Numbered from the stretch's first letter, positions 49,210-61,700 are shown. The stretch is 64,000 bases of DNA from Epiperipatus broadwayi (GCA_028023455.1 JAQFVV010000143.1:1712001-1776000); one strand, 5' to 3'. The notes: generated by a model not told the origin, from the letters alone. Program-made: numbers and translations.

Positions 49210-49515
49210 TAGATGGCGCTGTGAAATTTGGACTTTAGATTCAAACTTAGTATCTCTAGAAGGTAACCCCTCCTAGAATGTTCAGTTTCGTGTCTGGGGT
49301 TTGAATTCTGCAGTGTGTTAGCGAGATAGACGATTCTGACCGTTACAATATATATGTGTGAGGATAGCATGAAATACGTATATTGGTGACTATTTATCTT
49401 TTCAACATGTGTATGATCAGGTGGGTCAGCAATATGAGATGGCACTGAAAGTGGTGGGTTGTGTGAAAGTCTGAGTTCGAACCCCGAATATTCAATATAG
49501 TATATATATATATAA
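49210..49515 (-). repeat. Family A copy, inverted relative to 46.6 kb
   Basis: On the minus strand it reads GGGGTTCGAACTCAGACTTT from about 49488, then through GCCATCTCATATTGCTGACC to TACGTATTTCATGCTA near 49368, after which it switches to other sequence (49210-49360). GGTTCGAACTC resembles an RNA polymerase III B box. The minus-strand frame crossing it (49176-49568) is repeat-derived. Confidence 0.65.
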
Positions 49516-49519
49516 CAAT

Positions 49520-52500
49520 AGTTCAGGTAATATTTTAATATTAATCTTTTTTGAGAATTGATTTTCAATTACATGGATTTTCTTTATAAAATTATTTACA
49601 ATTGTATTTTCTTTTTTGTGCAGATTTATAATATAAATAAGAATGGCTGTCTTTATTACATATAGAATAACGAGTAGGGCGACGACTTTTTATTTAGGTA
49701 CTTACAACTGCAGATCACTTTCAAGTGAAGGAAGATTGCAAGAATTAGAAGAAGAACTGTCTTATATTAAATGGGACATTATTGGACTTTGTGAAGTTAG
49801 AAGAAAAGGAGAAGAAACAATTGATTTAAAAAGTGGACATATACTCTATTATAAAGGCACACATATTGGAAATACAAGTGGAGTAGGATTCATTATAAAT
49901 AAAAAGTGGAAGAACAATATTGTGCAGATTGATGGAGTATCGGACAGAGTGGCAAGATTAGTTATACAACTTAATAGCAGATACCAAATGCAGATAATTC
50001 AGTTTTATGCCCCAACAAGTTCTCATAGTGATGAAGTAGTAGAAGATTTTTATATGGATGTACAAAAGGCTTTTGATCAGAGTAAACAACATTTTAAAAT
50101 TGTTATGGGAGACTTTAATGCTAGAATTGGTAGACAAATGAAAGATGAAATTGCTGTAGGTAATTTTGGTTATGGTAATAGAAATGAGAGAGGACATAGA
50201 CTTGTGGAGTTTGCAGAAAAAGAAAAACTTTATATTATGATTTCATTTTTTGAGAAAAATGTTAAAAGGAAATGGACATGGAAGCATCCAAATGAAGGTA
50301 CAGCAGAATTGGATTATATTTTGACTAACAGAAAATATATATTTCAAGATTGTAATGTTCTTAATAAATTTAACACAGGAAGTGATCATCGATTAGTAAG
50401 GTGTAAGTTACGTGTTAATGTAAAACTAGAGAGACAAAAATTATTAAGAAAAACAATATTTACAGTTGATATTCCTAATCTTCAGAAACATTCTAATGAA
50501 TTTAAATTAGAACTTACAAATAGGTTTCAAGTGTTAGGAGATTTTGAACATGATTCAGATTTGAATGAAATTAATATGAAAATAACTGATACACTTTTAA
50601 AAACTGCAACAAACATAGCTGGTAGAAAAAAGCAGCAATTGACTAATAAAATTTCTACTGAGACTAGAGAATTTATGAAGAAAAGAAGGAATATGAAGAT
50701 ATACAAAAATGATGTATTAAAAAGAATTGAATATCTCGAATTTTGTAAAATTGTACGGAAAAGAGTTGAAAATGATATAAGAAAGTATAACTGTGAAATA
50801 GCAAGGAAAGCTGTAGAAGAAAATAAAAGTCTCAAAAATGTTAAACAACATTTTGGTATTGGTAGGAAATTTATATCTGCAATAAGAAAAAAAGATGGAA
50901 TTATTACTAAAAAGAGAGATGACATCATGAAATTGGTAGAAGATTTTTATCAAGAATTATATAGTAATAAAGAACAAGTACCTCCTATATCTATTACATC
51001 TTCCGAATTGCCCAGAATTTTAAATGAAGAAGTGAGACATGCAATTAAGTGTATGAAGAAAGGAAAGGCTCCAGGAAATGATGGAATTATAATTGATATA
51101 TTAAAAGAAGCAGGTGAAGAAATAGAAACAATTTTAGCAAAGTTATATACCAAATGTCTAAATGATAAAGATGTACCGGAAGATTGGAAGAATGCAGTAA
51201 TAATATTAATATTTAAAAAAGGTGATAAAGAAGATATTAGAAATTACAGACCTATCAGCCTTTTATCAGTTTTATATAAAATTTTTACCAAGATAATTAC
51301 AACTCGTCTACAGAGAACTTTGGATTTCCACCAACCAAGAGAACAAGCTGGATTTAAAAGTGGTTTTAGTACAATAGATCATATCCAGGTATTGAGAGAA
51401 GTCATAGAAAGGACAAACGAATATGAGTTGTCATTATTTTTGGATTTGTAGATTATGAAAAGGCATTCAATTCTATACACATTTCTTCAGTGATTAAAGC
51501 ATTGGATCATCAAGGTATAGATCCAGGATATTGTCATATTTTAAAGAATATTTATAAAAATGCAACAGCAACAATTAGATTACATAATGATACTGGAAAA
51601 ATCAACATTGAGAAAGGTGCAAGACAAGGTGACTCCATATCTCCAAAACTCTTTACAGCAGTGCTGCAAGAAGTATTTTGTGGATTAAAATGGGAAACTA
51701 AGGGAGTGAAAGTAAATGGAGAGTATTTAAGTCATTTAGATTTTGCAGATGATGTAGTTGTTTTTGCAAATAATGCTTCAGAGCTGCAGGAAATGTTGCA
51801 GGAGTTAGCAGATGAAAGTAGAAAAGTAGGACTAAAGATAAATGTTAAAAAGACTAAAGTAATGTTTAGTCGATTTGCTCAAAATATGAAAATAAAGATT
51901 GATTATGAAGAATTAGAAGAAGTTAACAGTTACAAATACCTTGGTCAGATTATTAATACAGATGGAAACATAATGGAGGAAATTAATCATAGAATTAAAC
52001 TTGGTTGGAGTGCTTTTGGTAGAAATAACTTGATACTAAAAGGAAATATGCCTATGTGTTTGAAAAGAAAGGTTTTTAACAATTGTGTTTTACCAGTTCT
52101 TACTTATGGATCTGAGACTTGGACACTTAATAGAAGAGCAATACAGAGACTTCAGACCACTCAAAGGAGTATGGAGAGATGTATGTTGGGAGTAACAAGA
52201 AGAGATCGAAAACGCAATGTATGGGTAAGACAACAAACAGGTGTTACTGACCTTATTGAAAAAATTAAAAGATTGAAATGGAGTTGCGCTGGACATATTG
52301 CTAGAAGAGATGATAATAGATGGACAATTGAAATTTTAAACTGGATTCCAAGAGATTGTAAAAGACCCAGAAAGAGACCACATGTGAGATGGATGGATGA
52401 AATAAGAAAATGTGCAGGGGTGTTGTGGAGAAGAGAAGCTAAAGATCGGAGAAGATGGATTAAACTTGGAGAGACCTTCATCCTGCAGTGGATTGATGAT

Positions 52501-52525
52501 GGTTGATGATGATGATGATAGCATT
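49520..52525 (+). mobile_element. RTE element copy 1 (extent)
   Basis: The 3' end directly follows the ORF and is a short tandem of GAT units (52489-52520), the usual RTE tail in place of poly(A). The 5' boundary is uncertain. An initiator Met at 49643 precedes the endonuclease by few residues, and 49520-49642 is AT-rich and may be the 5' UTR. No target duplication could be identified. Confidence 0.7.
49643..52506 (+). pseudogene. RTE LINE ORF, nearly intact, one frameshift
   Basis: A long plus-strand polyprotein of the RTE clade, annotated in many genomes as craniofacial development protein 2-like plus reverse transcriptase. The first part (49643-51451, 602 codons) has an APE-type endonuclease: LGTYNCRSL near residue 18, catalytic Glu in LCEVRRKG near 52, MGDFNARIG near 154-162 and GSDHRLV near 247. 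The RT fingers follow (NYRPISLLSVLYKIFTKII, then EQAGFKSGFSTIDHI). A lost base in the T-run near 51438-51442 shifts the frame; the next frame runs on as VDYEKAFNS and includes GARQGDSISPKLF, the catalytic FADDVVVFA (about 51746), YLGQIINTDG and the C-terminal region to 52506. The related copy at 59.3 kb keeps the unshifted reading at that point. Otherwise no break is seen, so the copy is young. Confidence 0.92.
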
Positions 52526-53797
52526 CTAAAACTTTCACCGCTTTCTTTAATGATGGTTTTCATATATATATATTTCATACTTTTTAATGATGTTTTTGAG
52601 TGTAAAAATCTAAATTCAGATATTGCTACTGATATTTTTATGCAGCATAAAACTTTATTATTATAAGCACACACATTCATATTTATATAAAAATTTTATT
52701 AAAGAAATAAGTGAGCTTTTATTTGTTCAAATGCTAATATATATATATATAACCCCATCACTTTGTTATACAAAAGTTAATATTGATATTAATAATTTTT
52801 CTGTTAGAAGTTTCGTGTTGTTAGTTTTTGCTTTCTTTGTGATTGATATTCATATGACTATTAATTATAAAATTGTGAGACACTCTTACTTATTACAATA
52901 ATGATTTCTGGCTCCTGTCTAATGACCTATTACCTCTAGACAAATTGATGAAAAAGTGAAAGAGCCATGCATATTTTTGTAATTGACAATTTGCACGATT
53001 ATGATCTAGGAAAGTCATTGTCTTCAGTGGTTTATAATCGTCTGTTATTGAAGCTTTATGAAAAAGACCGATATAAAAAGATTGCTTACCTGAATTGGCT
53101 CCACAGGTTAATTATTTTGCCTGATGGCTTCCCTGATATCAGATTACTTTAATTTTTTGATCCATTGATTTGTATGAATACTGCAAGAAATATAAACTTC
53201 CCATAAATTTAATTATGATCATCAAGAAAACACCCTTAAACTATATAATTTATTTTCATCCCCTCCTTTTATTAGTTTAAAAAAAAAAAATAGATATTAT
53301 TAATGGGAACAAGTTTTAGAACTAATATTGAAGTTGATAATAAACAGCTATTTGATCAATATATTAAAGAAAGAGTGCTTTATTAATCTCATTAAAGATG
53401 CTAATATTATTCTTTTTGCCGTTTTTCTTTCTTTTTTTTTTATTTTTATTTACAACAAAATTTATTTTAAAATAATCAAAAAAAAAAACACACACACAGA
53501 AATCATAATAACAAATAAAAATTATTAATATACTACCATAATAATGTTTCACTTCTTACTATCATTATATATAAAGCATATATAAGATAAAATCTTGTAT
53601 AGATGTTATTATTGTTCTGATCTCGGTTATTTCAGGAGTTAATTTTGCAAACAAACAAAAGGTGATTATTTATCATTTAATCAACATAGCATAGACTTTA
53701 CCACTTTAATATAGAGACCTCTAAATTAATTATGGAAAAAAAAAGTCATATACTTTTAAAAAGTGGAAGAATATATTATTATATATACTTAAGCATG
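52526..53797. other. AT-rich stretch, nothing recognised
   Basis: Short frames (for example 52967-53152) have no identifiable domain. An A-run with (CA)n lies near 53478-53500. Confidence 0.4.
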
Positions 53798-53846
53798 GAT
53801 TAGATCAGGGATAGTCAACCTTTCTATACTCACCGCCCACTTTTGA

Positions 53847-54669
53847 ATCTCTATTAGTAATGGACATGGTATGAGCACAGACTTTCACATGATCCACCAC
53901 TCTCCACACTATCTCATAACACTGATGCACTTGAACACATATATGTTGAAAAGATAAGTAATCACCAATATATGTATTTCATGCTAAACCAGCAATCATC
54001 AGTTGGTCCAGATTACCATCTCTACACATATATGCTACAAGTGCTCAGATATATTAAGATAGCAAATCCTTCTACTTTAATGGACAGGCCTCAATCCACT
54101 CCACACTCCAACTCTTCAACCATTCATCCAATTGAAAATCTGATGATGGAACGCTCAAAGGCCACCCCGAGGCCGAGATTATTGTCACACCCATGTTGAC
54201 CCAAGGTCAATCTGACCCCTCATGTACAGGATATAACCCATTAAATACATATACAAAGGATGACCTTGGGTCAACATGGGTGTGACAATAATCTCGGCCT
54301 CGGGGTGGTCTTTGAGCGTTCCATCATCAGATTTTCAATTGGATGGATGGTTGAAGAGTTGGAGTGTGGAGTGGATTGAGGCCTGTCCATTAAAGTAGAA
54401 GGATTTGCTATCTTAATATATATCTGAGCACTTGTAGCATATATGTGTAGAGATGGTAATCTGGACCAACTGATGATTGCTGGTTTAGCATGAAATACGG
54501 ATATTGGTGATTATTTATCTTTTCGACATATGTGTGTTCAAGTGTATCAGTGTTATGAGATAGTGTGGAGAGTGATGGATCATGTGAAAGTCTGTCCTCA
54601 TACTCTGTCCATTACATATATAGACACAGGTATATATAAGCTTGTGTATTTCAGCTATCTCTGTTAGTA
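53847..54669. mobile_element. Family A palindromic dimer, 13-bp target duplication
   Basis: The insert (53860-54656) is flanked by ATCTCTATTAGTA (53847-53859) and ATCTCTGTTAGTA (54657-54669), 12 of 13 bases equal. It is a head-to-head palindrome: about 53860-54211 pairs with 54260-54614 with few mismatches. The loop of about 50 bp carries CCTCATGTACAGGATATAA. Only the right end has the extra tail ending TGTGTATTTCAGCT, as in the 8.0-kb copy. Arms this similar can arise only by a recent inverted duplication or by gene-conversion-like upkeep. It sits just inside the left terminal repeat of the hAT and is therefore younger than it. Confidence 0.88.
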
Positions 54670-54926
54670 GTAAAATTTTCTAACTGCTCATCAGTTCCAC
54701 AGTAATGGTGTTTTTTAAAGTAGGGAAGTAACTTCTATAAAATTTATAAAGCAGCAATACAGCAAGCTAAAGCATATAATAATAATTACTTACCAAATAC
54801 TTTATGTTGGCTGGTAGAATAAATCTTTATAAAGCAACTTACTGTAGTTAAATCTATTTTTTTATTTATAGTTTGTATACATTGAAGCATGAAGTCTGAT
54901 GAAATTACATTTAATTAATTAAATTA

Positions 54927-56647
54927 TTAATGAGATCGCTGATGCTGTGAAACTAAATACTGGATATCTGGCTCAATTTTTGTAAGGAACAAATGAAGGT
55001 CTCCTCTTTCGGAAATATTCAGGTAGTTTCTTTCTTTGGTCATAATATGATTAACAGCACTAAAACCTGATTCCACAAGATATGAGGTAGGGAAAGGTAT
55101 CAATATACTGAATATCATTTTTCACATATTTGGATATAAGACAGGCATTTTTTTTATTTTGCCATAGGTTTTCATATCCATCACTATCGAATTTATGTTT
55201 ACTTTCTTCATCATATCTAATTTCTAACAGTTCTTCTTGGCAAGTTGCAGCAGCCTCTTCAATATTTGCAGTAAAAGGATTTTTCATCCAGTCACACATC
55301 TTCAATTTCAAAATATCTTCAAATCATTTTTCCAATCTGTCAATATCCTCTGGAGTTATATCATCTTTTATAGATGATAATTCAGGAAACTGATGAAATT
55401 CTCTCTTCAATAGATTATAACGAAGTAGTTCAAGTTTGTCAATAAATAATGACACAATACTTTGGCAACCTATAAGAGTTTTATTAGCTTCTTAAAGCTG
55501 CAAATTGACATCATTAAATCTCTTTAAAATATCTGTCAAATAAAAGGCATCATTCTTTATTGTTTTTAACTGTTGACACAGATTGGTCTCATAATTATTT
55601 TCAAAAAATTGTATGAGAATATCATATAATGCTACAAAATGAGCCAAAGATGTGCTCTTTGGCAGCCATTGAAATTCTGTGTGCAAAAGTAACATATTAA
55701 AATCTTCATTATTGTCCTAGCAAAGCTATCAAAACATTCTAACATTTTTTGCATTCTTGTTTACGGCTCAAATTATTATAGTTAATAATGAATGGAGACT
55801 TGTACTTAGATGTTTTCCTACAAGATGTTGTCTGTGCACAACACAGTGAATACATAAAGCATTTGACATTTGTTCCTTCAAATAATCAACCATGATAGCG
55901 GCCTACCATTGATGGGGCTTCATTAGTAGTGCATGCAATATTATTCAAAGGAATATTATTTTTTGTAAAGTAAGATTTCACAATAATAAATATAGATAAT
56001 CCTTTTGTATCTGTAATGAGATTTATTGCAAATAGCATTTCTTCTCATAATATATTGTTTTCATCAAAATAATGTACATTATGCCATCAATAAAACATTA
56101 TCATCTTCAATGGTAGATTTGTCCAATTGCATGGAAAATGAAGAATTTTGGAGAATACTCATAAGTTTTTTTTTCAACATTAACTGCCATTTCTTCAATT
56201 CATTGCTTTAATGTGCTATCACTTAGGGGCAATGTTTTTAAAATTTCAGGTATATCTTGCATTACTGTTGAAATAAATTATTTTATAGAAGGTATTATTA
56301 CTCCAATATTATAGCTTTTACCACTCTTTGCAATTAATTGTGAAATGCGATGAGGCAATTAATCCATCTTCATTCACTGCGTGTTGTTTCTTAAATGATG
56401 CAATGATTGCTGAACCATTTTGAAATTTTTTATATATTTCCTAAAAATATTCAATGAGCTTGTCATTATCATTTGGATGCTTTGTAGCAAGATGTTCTTG
56501 CAGTTGACTTGGCTTCATTGCCTCATTGAATAATGTTTTATGACACAATAAACACACTGGGTGTTGTTTATTTACAACACATTCTATGAAACCCATTTTT
56601 AGATACTCTGGTAAATAGCCATGAGCATATTTCTTTTTTTGAGACAT
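54927..56647 (-). pseudogene. hAT transposase (BED finger, SCAND3/ZBED5-like), broken
   Basis: The minus-strand frame begins near 56647 (MSQKKKYAHGYLPEYLKMGF) with a BED-type zinc finger: CLLCHK, then HLATKH near 56570-56470. The middle (56430-55720) is shifted and interrupted, with remnants of the catalytic domain. At 55695-55492 is LLLHTEFQWLPKSTSLAHF, followed by FYLTDILKRFNDVNLQL. A helical segment follows at 55311-55060. The C-terminal dimerisation domain at 55090-54927 has FPTSYLVESGFSAVNHIMTK and ERGDLHLFLTKIEPDI before the natural stop. The family matches SCAND3/FAM200/ZBED5-related hAT transposases, as for the 32-34-kb copy, but this copy is better preserved. Confidence 0.88.
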
Positions 56648-57138
56648 GGGCTCACAATATTTCATAATATTTTGTTTGAAGTTTGTAGGTTGCCTCCCTC
56701 CACAAATTAACTGCATATTGACCAATGTGACCACAAACAAAAGAGCCTGCACCATAAATCATCATCTGCGTATGTTTTTTGCACATTGTGGATTGGGTTT
56801 GGGGGAGGAGAAGATGCACAAGCTATTCTGGAACAAGGTTCTTTTGTTAGCAGTTGCACTATAGCTCCATTTAGTTTCATTTACATAACGTGAACTAAAC
56901 TTATGCATGGGAGATACAAATAGTATATTTTCAGAAATTTAAATTGTCACGGGGAATTTTATGAAAACCTAATGGAAATGTTTTTAAATAATGCTATGAA
57001 TTTTTTGTAAAAAGTCAATTAAATTTTAAAAAAAAAGAAAGTGCTTCAGTATTGGACAAAACCCCTACTGCCCACCATGAAAGCTGGAACACCCACTAGT
57101 GGGCGGTAGGGACCAGGTTGACTACCATTGGATTAGAT

Positions 57139-59290
57139 AAAAATAAATGACAGTAAAAAAAAAGTAGTGGGGTCTTTATTAACATAGTGTAGGCCCACAC
57201 ATTTATATCAGTAAGCTCTGTGTGAATTGTATATAATAATTGAACAATGTCTAGAAAAACATTAAACTGTTTTCCATAGAGAAAATATCTGACAACTCAC
57301 ACAAGATCACATTAATTTTTTTTTATGGTCTAGCACTTTAGTGTTTACCCTAGCAGTATACATTTGTTTTTGTAAATTTAGCAGTTGCAGTTTTTAGTTT
57401 TTTTATTTGATTGTAAGTAAAAATTTAACATATATTACTTATTGATCAGAATAGCATAGACTTTATTATGCTATATTAATTTAGAAGAGCTTCAAATTCT
57501 CTGTGAGAAGTAAATGGATTATTTTATCAGTCATTCATAGTTCAAGAATGACTACATGAACTAAATAATATCCCAATTAGATGATTGAAAGGATTTTTAA
57601 AAATATTTTTCAATTCTATGTTTAACTGTGTGATCATATGAATTAAGAGTATTATCAATGTTTTTGAAAACAAAAGCAACAATATTGATGGATGCACTCA
57701 GTCTGCAAAAATGTTAAAATAGTCTCTAGATAGTGTATGTACACAGTAATAACCAGACCAAAAAAATCATTATAAAACTTTTTAAATTATAATAATGTTT
57801 ACTATCATGTTTTGCAGTTGGAAAAAGTCCATAGTGATTGATTGTGATACTATTGATTCAATATCATATAAGAAGTTATATGACTTTAAAATAACTGCTT
57901 AATCATAAATATTATTTTGTTAGTGAAGCTTATGAATACAGATTTATTTTACTGTAATTTTGTAATGTTTTATCTACAATTATTAATGTCTATTGAAAAG
58001 AATTATTTTTTCTCATGTTAATTGCAGGATAGCCCAGTTGTTAAATAGGAATTTAGCTAGATTAACCATAGTTAAATATTTTCATGCGTGAAATGATCAT
58101 GTAAAAAATTTAAGACATTTTAACATCAATTTAAATATTTAATTTTTATTAGATGTAGCTGTAAATATATATATATTTTCCTATGCAGTTTCTTTTTTTT
58201 TTTTTTTTTTGAAAAACAAGGTGTTAAAATCTTTAAAAATTGTTCATCAGTTAATTTAAAAAACAAAAAAAAATTACAATATTTACCTCTGAAAAAATGA
58301 AAGTTGTTTCTGAACTCCTTATAAAAACGAGAAGGAATTGGGCTTTTTTCTGAAGAAATGAATTTTGTTTTTCAATTTGTGTATAGGTTTTTTTAAAAAG
58401 ATAATTTTATAAAAACAAAATTAAAGGATTGAGATTAATATCAAGATTATTTTTAAAAACATAGTTCAGTATTTGTGAATTTAGTGGTAGAATCTTAGCT
58501 AAGAAATCTGAGGCTAAATTGATCTCACTAACTATATAATATTAGGAAATTTACAAAACCATGTGCTAAGCTCTTGCTAAAATGTGATCATTACTGATCC
58601 AACTAAATAATCAATTTCACTAAAAGGAATGTAAGAAAAATAATATATCCTTGATAGAAACATTGAACAAGCCTTATGTATTTAACCTTCAAAATATTGA
58701 TTGTCTCAGCTTATGTTAAGCTGAAATGGAAATAATTAATTTAAACTGGAAACCAGGAGCTACAAAGAAAGGGAACAAAAAAACTATAAAAATAGCTATT
58801 GAGAAATCTATAACAAGAAATAAATAGATATGTAACCAAGAGATTAACCATACTACTATCTACAAGATCTACTAGAAAATACATTAGGCAACCACAAAAG
58901 GACTGAAAATATAAAAAAATTCATGATAAAATGAGGTACTGTAGGGTGTATACCTAATACATTTATTTATAAATGTTATATAATAAAGGAAGTAATAATT
59001 GAAAATTTGAATAATTTTTAGTTGTTTTTATTGAAAAGATTTTGTTACTTTTACTGGGTTTGAGTTATATGGTAACATTCTCATTTTAAAAAGAAAATGG
59101 GGGGGGGGATTAGTTTTATTTATTTATTATGAGATATTTTAGGGAGGGGGAGGTTGATTACTGAAGAAAAAATGTCATTTAAATTAAATGTTAATTAATT
59201 AAGAAGAATCAAAAAAGAGTAATATTTATATGAGTTAGATATAATTGTAGAGATAGGGTTGAGAAGCAAGTGAAAAAATAATTTTTTTTT
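57139..59290. other. AT-rich stretch, nothing recognised
   Basis: T-run at about 58192-58210, G-run (nine Gs) at about 59100-59108. No gene or repeat partner seen. Confidence 0.45.
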
Positions 59291-59294
59291 GATG

Positions 59295-61700
59295 AGGTTA
59301 TATACCTAATGTCTAAATGGTAAAGATGTATGTGACTGGAAGAAATGCAATATTAATATTCAAAAAAGGTAATAAAGATATCAGAAATTACAGACCTAAT
59401 CAGTCTTTTATCAATTCTATATAAAAATTTTATCAAAATAAATTACAACTCATTCACAATGAACTTTGGATTTTAACCAACCAAAAGAACAAGCTGGATT
59501 TAAAAGTGCTTTTAGTACAGTGGATCATATTCAAGTATTAAGAGAAGTTATAGAGAGGAGCAAATATGAGTTGCCATTATACTTTGGGTTTGTAGATTAT
59601 GAAAAGGCATTTGATTCTATAAGTATTTCTTCAGTGATTAAAACATGGATTATCAAGGTGTAGACCTAGGATACTGTCATATTCTGAAGAATGTTTATAA
59701 AAGTGAAACAGCAACAATTAGATTATGTAATGATACTAAAAGGGTTATCATTGAATAAGGTGTATGATAAGGTAATCTCCAAAACTTTTAACAGCAGTTT
59801 TACAGGAAATATTTTGTGGATTAAAATGGGTAGCTAAGGGAATAAAAGTAGATGGAGATTATTTAAGTCATCTAGATTTTGAAGATGATGTAATTGTTTT
59901 TGAAAATTATGCTTTAGAGCTTCATGAAATGTTGCAAGAGTTATCATAATAGTAAGAAAGTAGAATTAAAGGTAAATGTTAAAAAGTTCAATGGATTTTG
60001 TCAAAAGAAGAAAATATTGATGATGATGAGTTAGAAAAAGTTAACAATTACAAATACTTTGGTCAGCTTACTACCATAGATGGAAATATAATCAATAAAA
60101 TTAATCATAGAATTAAACTTGGTTAGAGTGTTTTGGGGAGAAATAACATTAAAAAGAATTATGTCTATATATTTGAAAAGAAAGATTTTTAATAAATGTG
60201 TGTGACCAGTTCTTACTTATGGATCTGTGACTTGGACACTTAACAAAGAGCAATATAGAGTCTTCAGATCACTCAAAGAAGTATAGAGATATGTATGTTA
60301 GTAGTAACAATAAGAGATCTAAAATAGAATACATGGAGGTAGAACTCTCAATACAGTAGCACCATTCAGGGCAAGACAGAGTAATCAGTGGATGCAGGGA
60401 AGTTTGTTCATAAAATCCATCTAGTGCCTACTCATCCAATATCTCCAAACTGGTTTAATAGCTTCTTGCTTTCATCAGGTAGGAGCCTTAAATCTGAGAG
60501 CACCATCTAGATTTAACGATCTAATGCAACACTGTAGCAGCCACCCTTTATCTCATTAGCTAACTATAAAGCTTTGAGTCCAAAATCAAAACACAATAAT
60601 GTTTTAAATTCAAGTTCATTAGCTTGTATAGTCATATAGATCTGAACACAGTTCAGCATCCATACTTTTTGGTGTCTTTGATTTTTTAAAACCACAGTCA
60701 CCACAAACATATTGGGCAGAACAAGTATTAAATCACTAAACATTACATGATCAGATTCTTTTTGCTAACTCAAGCTGTTTACACAGAGGCAAAACTCTTG
60801 ATACAGCAGTGCCACTAATAAATGGATGCAGAAAAGTTTGTGCATAACTCATCCATTGATTACCCTGGCTTGCACTGAGTAGTGTTTTACTATATCAAGA
60901 GTTTTGCTTCTGTGTAAACAGCTTGTATAAGCATAAAGAATGGTGATCATGTGATGTTTAGAGGTTTAATACTAATCCTGCTCAATAGGATTATGGTGAC
61001 TGTAGTGGTCATTAAAAAACCAAATATACAAAGAGTATGGATGCTGAAGTGAGTTCAGATCTATATGACTATGCAAGGTAATGAACTTGAATTGAAATCA
61101 TTATTATGTTTCATTTTGGGATCAAAGTACTATACTTAGCTAATAAAGTAAAAAATGGTTGTTGGGGGGTTGCATTAAATCATAAGATCTAGATGCAATG
61201 CTCTCCAAATCCAAGACTCTTCACTGATGAAAGCCAGAAGCTAGAAACTAGTCTGAAAATATTGGATGACTAAGCACTAGGTAGGGATTTTATGCACAAA
61301 CCCTGTATTTTTTGATTACTCTGGTTTGCACTGTCATTTTGCCTATATGTAAACAGCTTCTGTATGCGTAAAGAATGGTGATCATGTGATATTTAGTGGT
61401 TTAACAAAATACATGGGTGAGAGAACAAACAGGTGTTGCTAACATCATTGAAATAATTAAAATACTGAGGTGGAGTTGGGCTGGACATATTGCTAGATGA
61501 GGTGATAATAGATAGTTGAAATCTTAAACCGGATTCCAAGAGATTGTGAAAGACCTTGATAGAGATCTTGTGAGATAGTTGCATTAAATAAAGTGTGCTG
61601 GTATGATGTGGAGAAGAGAAGCTAGAGATCAGAGGAGATGATTGAACTTGGAGGGATTCATCCTGCACTGGATCATTAATAGTTGAAATTGATGATGATG
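59295..61700 (+). pseudogene. Decayed RTE LINE copy 2, 5'-truncated and interrupted
   Basis: It follows copy 1 from about 51145 onward: TATATACCTAATGTCTAAAT at 59299, AGAACAAGCTGGATTTAAAA near 59487, then VDYEKAFDSI near 59592. FEDDVIVFE near 59879 is a damaged FADD box. It continues to 60336, is interrupted by a nested insert, and resumes at 61417 (GAGAACAAACAGGTGTTGCT) to a TTGATGATGATGAG tail near 61690-61703. It starts within the RT domain, so it is a typical 5'-truncated LINE insertion. Stops and frameshifts are numerous. Confidence 0.88.
60328..61416. mobile_element. Family B fold-back element nested in RTE copy 2
   Basis: The insert (60337-61407, about 1.07 kb) is flanked by AATACATGG at 60328-60336 and 61408-61416, and the RTE sequence is continuous across it. 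Its left part (about 60345-60765) is the reverse complement of its right part (about 60935-61345) with moderate divergence, for example around GTATGGATGCTGAA and AGATCTATATGACTAT. Inside, ACACAGAGGCAAAACTCTTG (60780) and CAAGAGTTTTGCTTCTGTGT (60896) form an inner inverted pair. No protein is encoded. The 8-9-bp duplication would fit a hAT-type MITE, but the ends do not start with CAG; class unknown. Confidence 0.75.

Larger units (their letters stand above)
53798..57138 (-). mobile_element. hAT transposon with perfect 8-bp duplication and nested insert
   Basis: The element (53806-57130) has inverted ends CAGGGATAGTCAACCTTTCT (left) and CAATGGTAGTCAACCTGGTC (right, read inward), with ACCGCCCACT further in at both ends. 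The flanks are GATTAGAT at 53798-53805 and 57131-57138, a perfect 8-bp target duplication. The total of 3325 bp includes about 800 bp of nested family A element at 53860-54656, leaving roughly 2.5 kb of hAT sequence, a normal length. Coding is on the minus strand and broken. Confidence 0.92.

Noticed and set aside
50527-52680. Minus-strand frames of up to 133 codons
   Set aside because: Antisense shadows of the RTE polyprotein.
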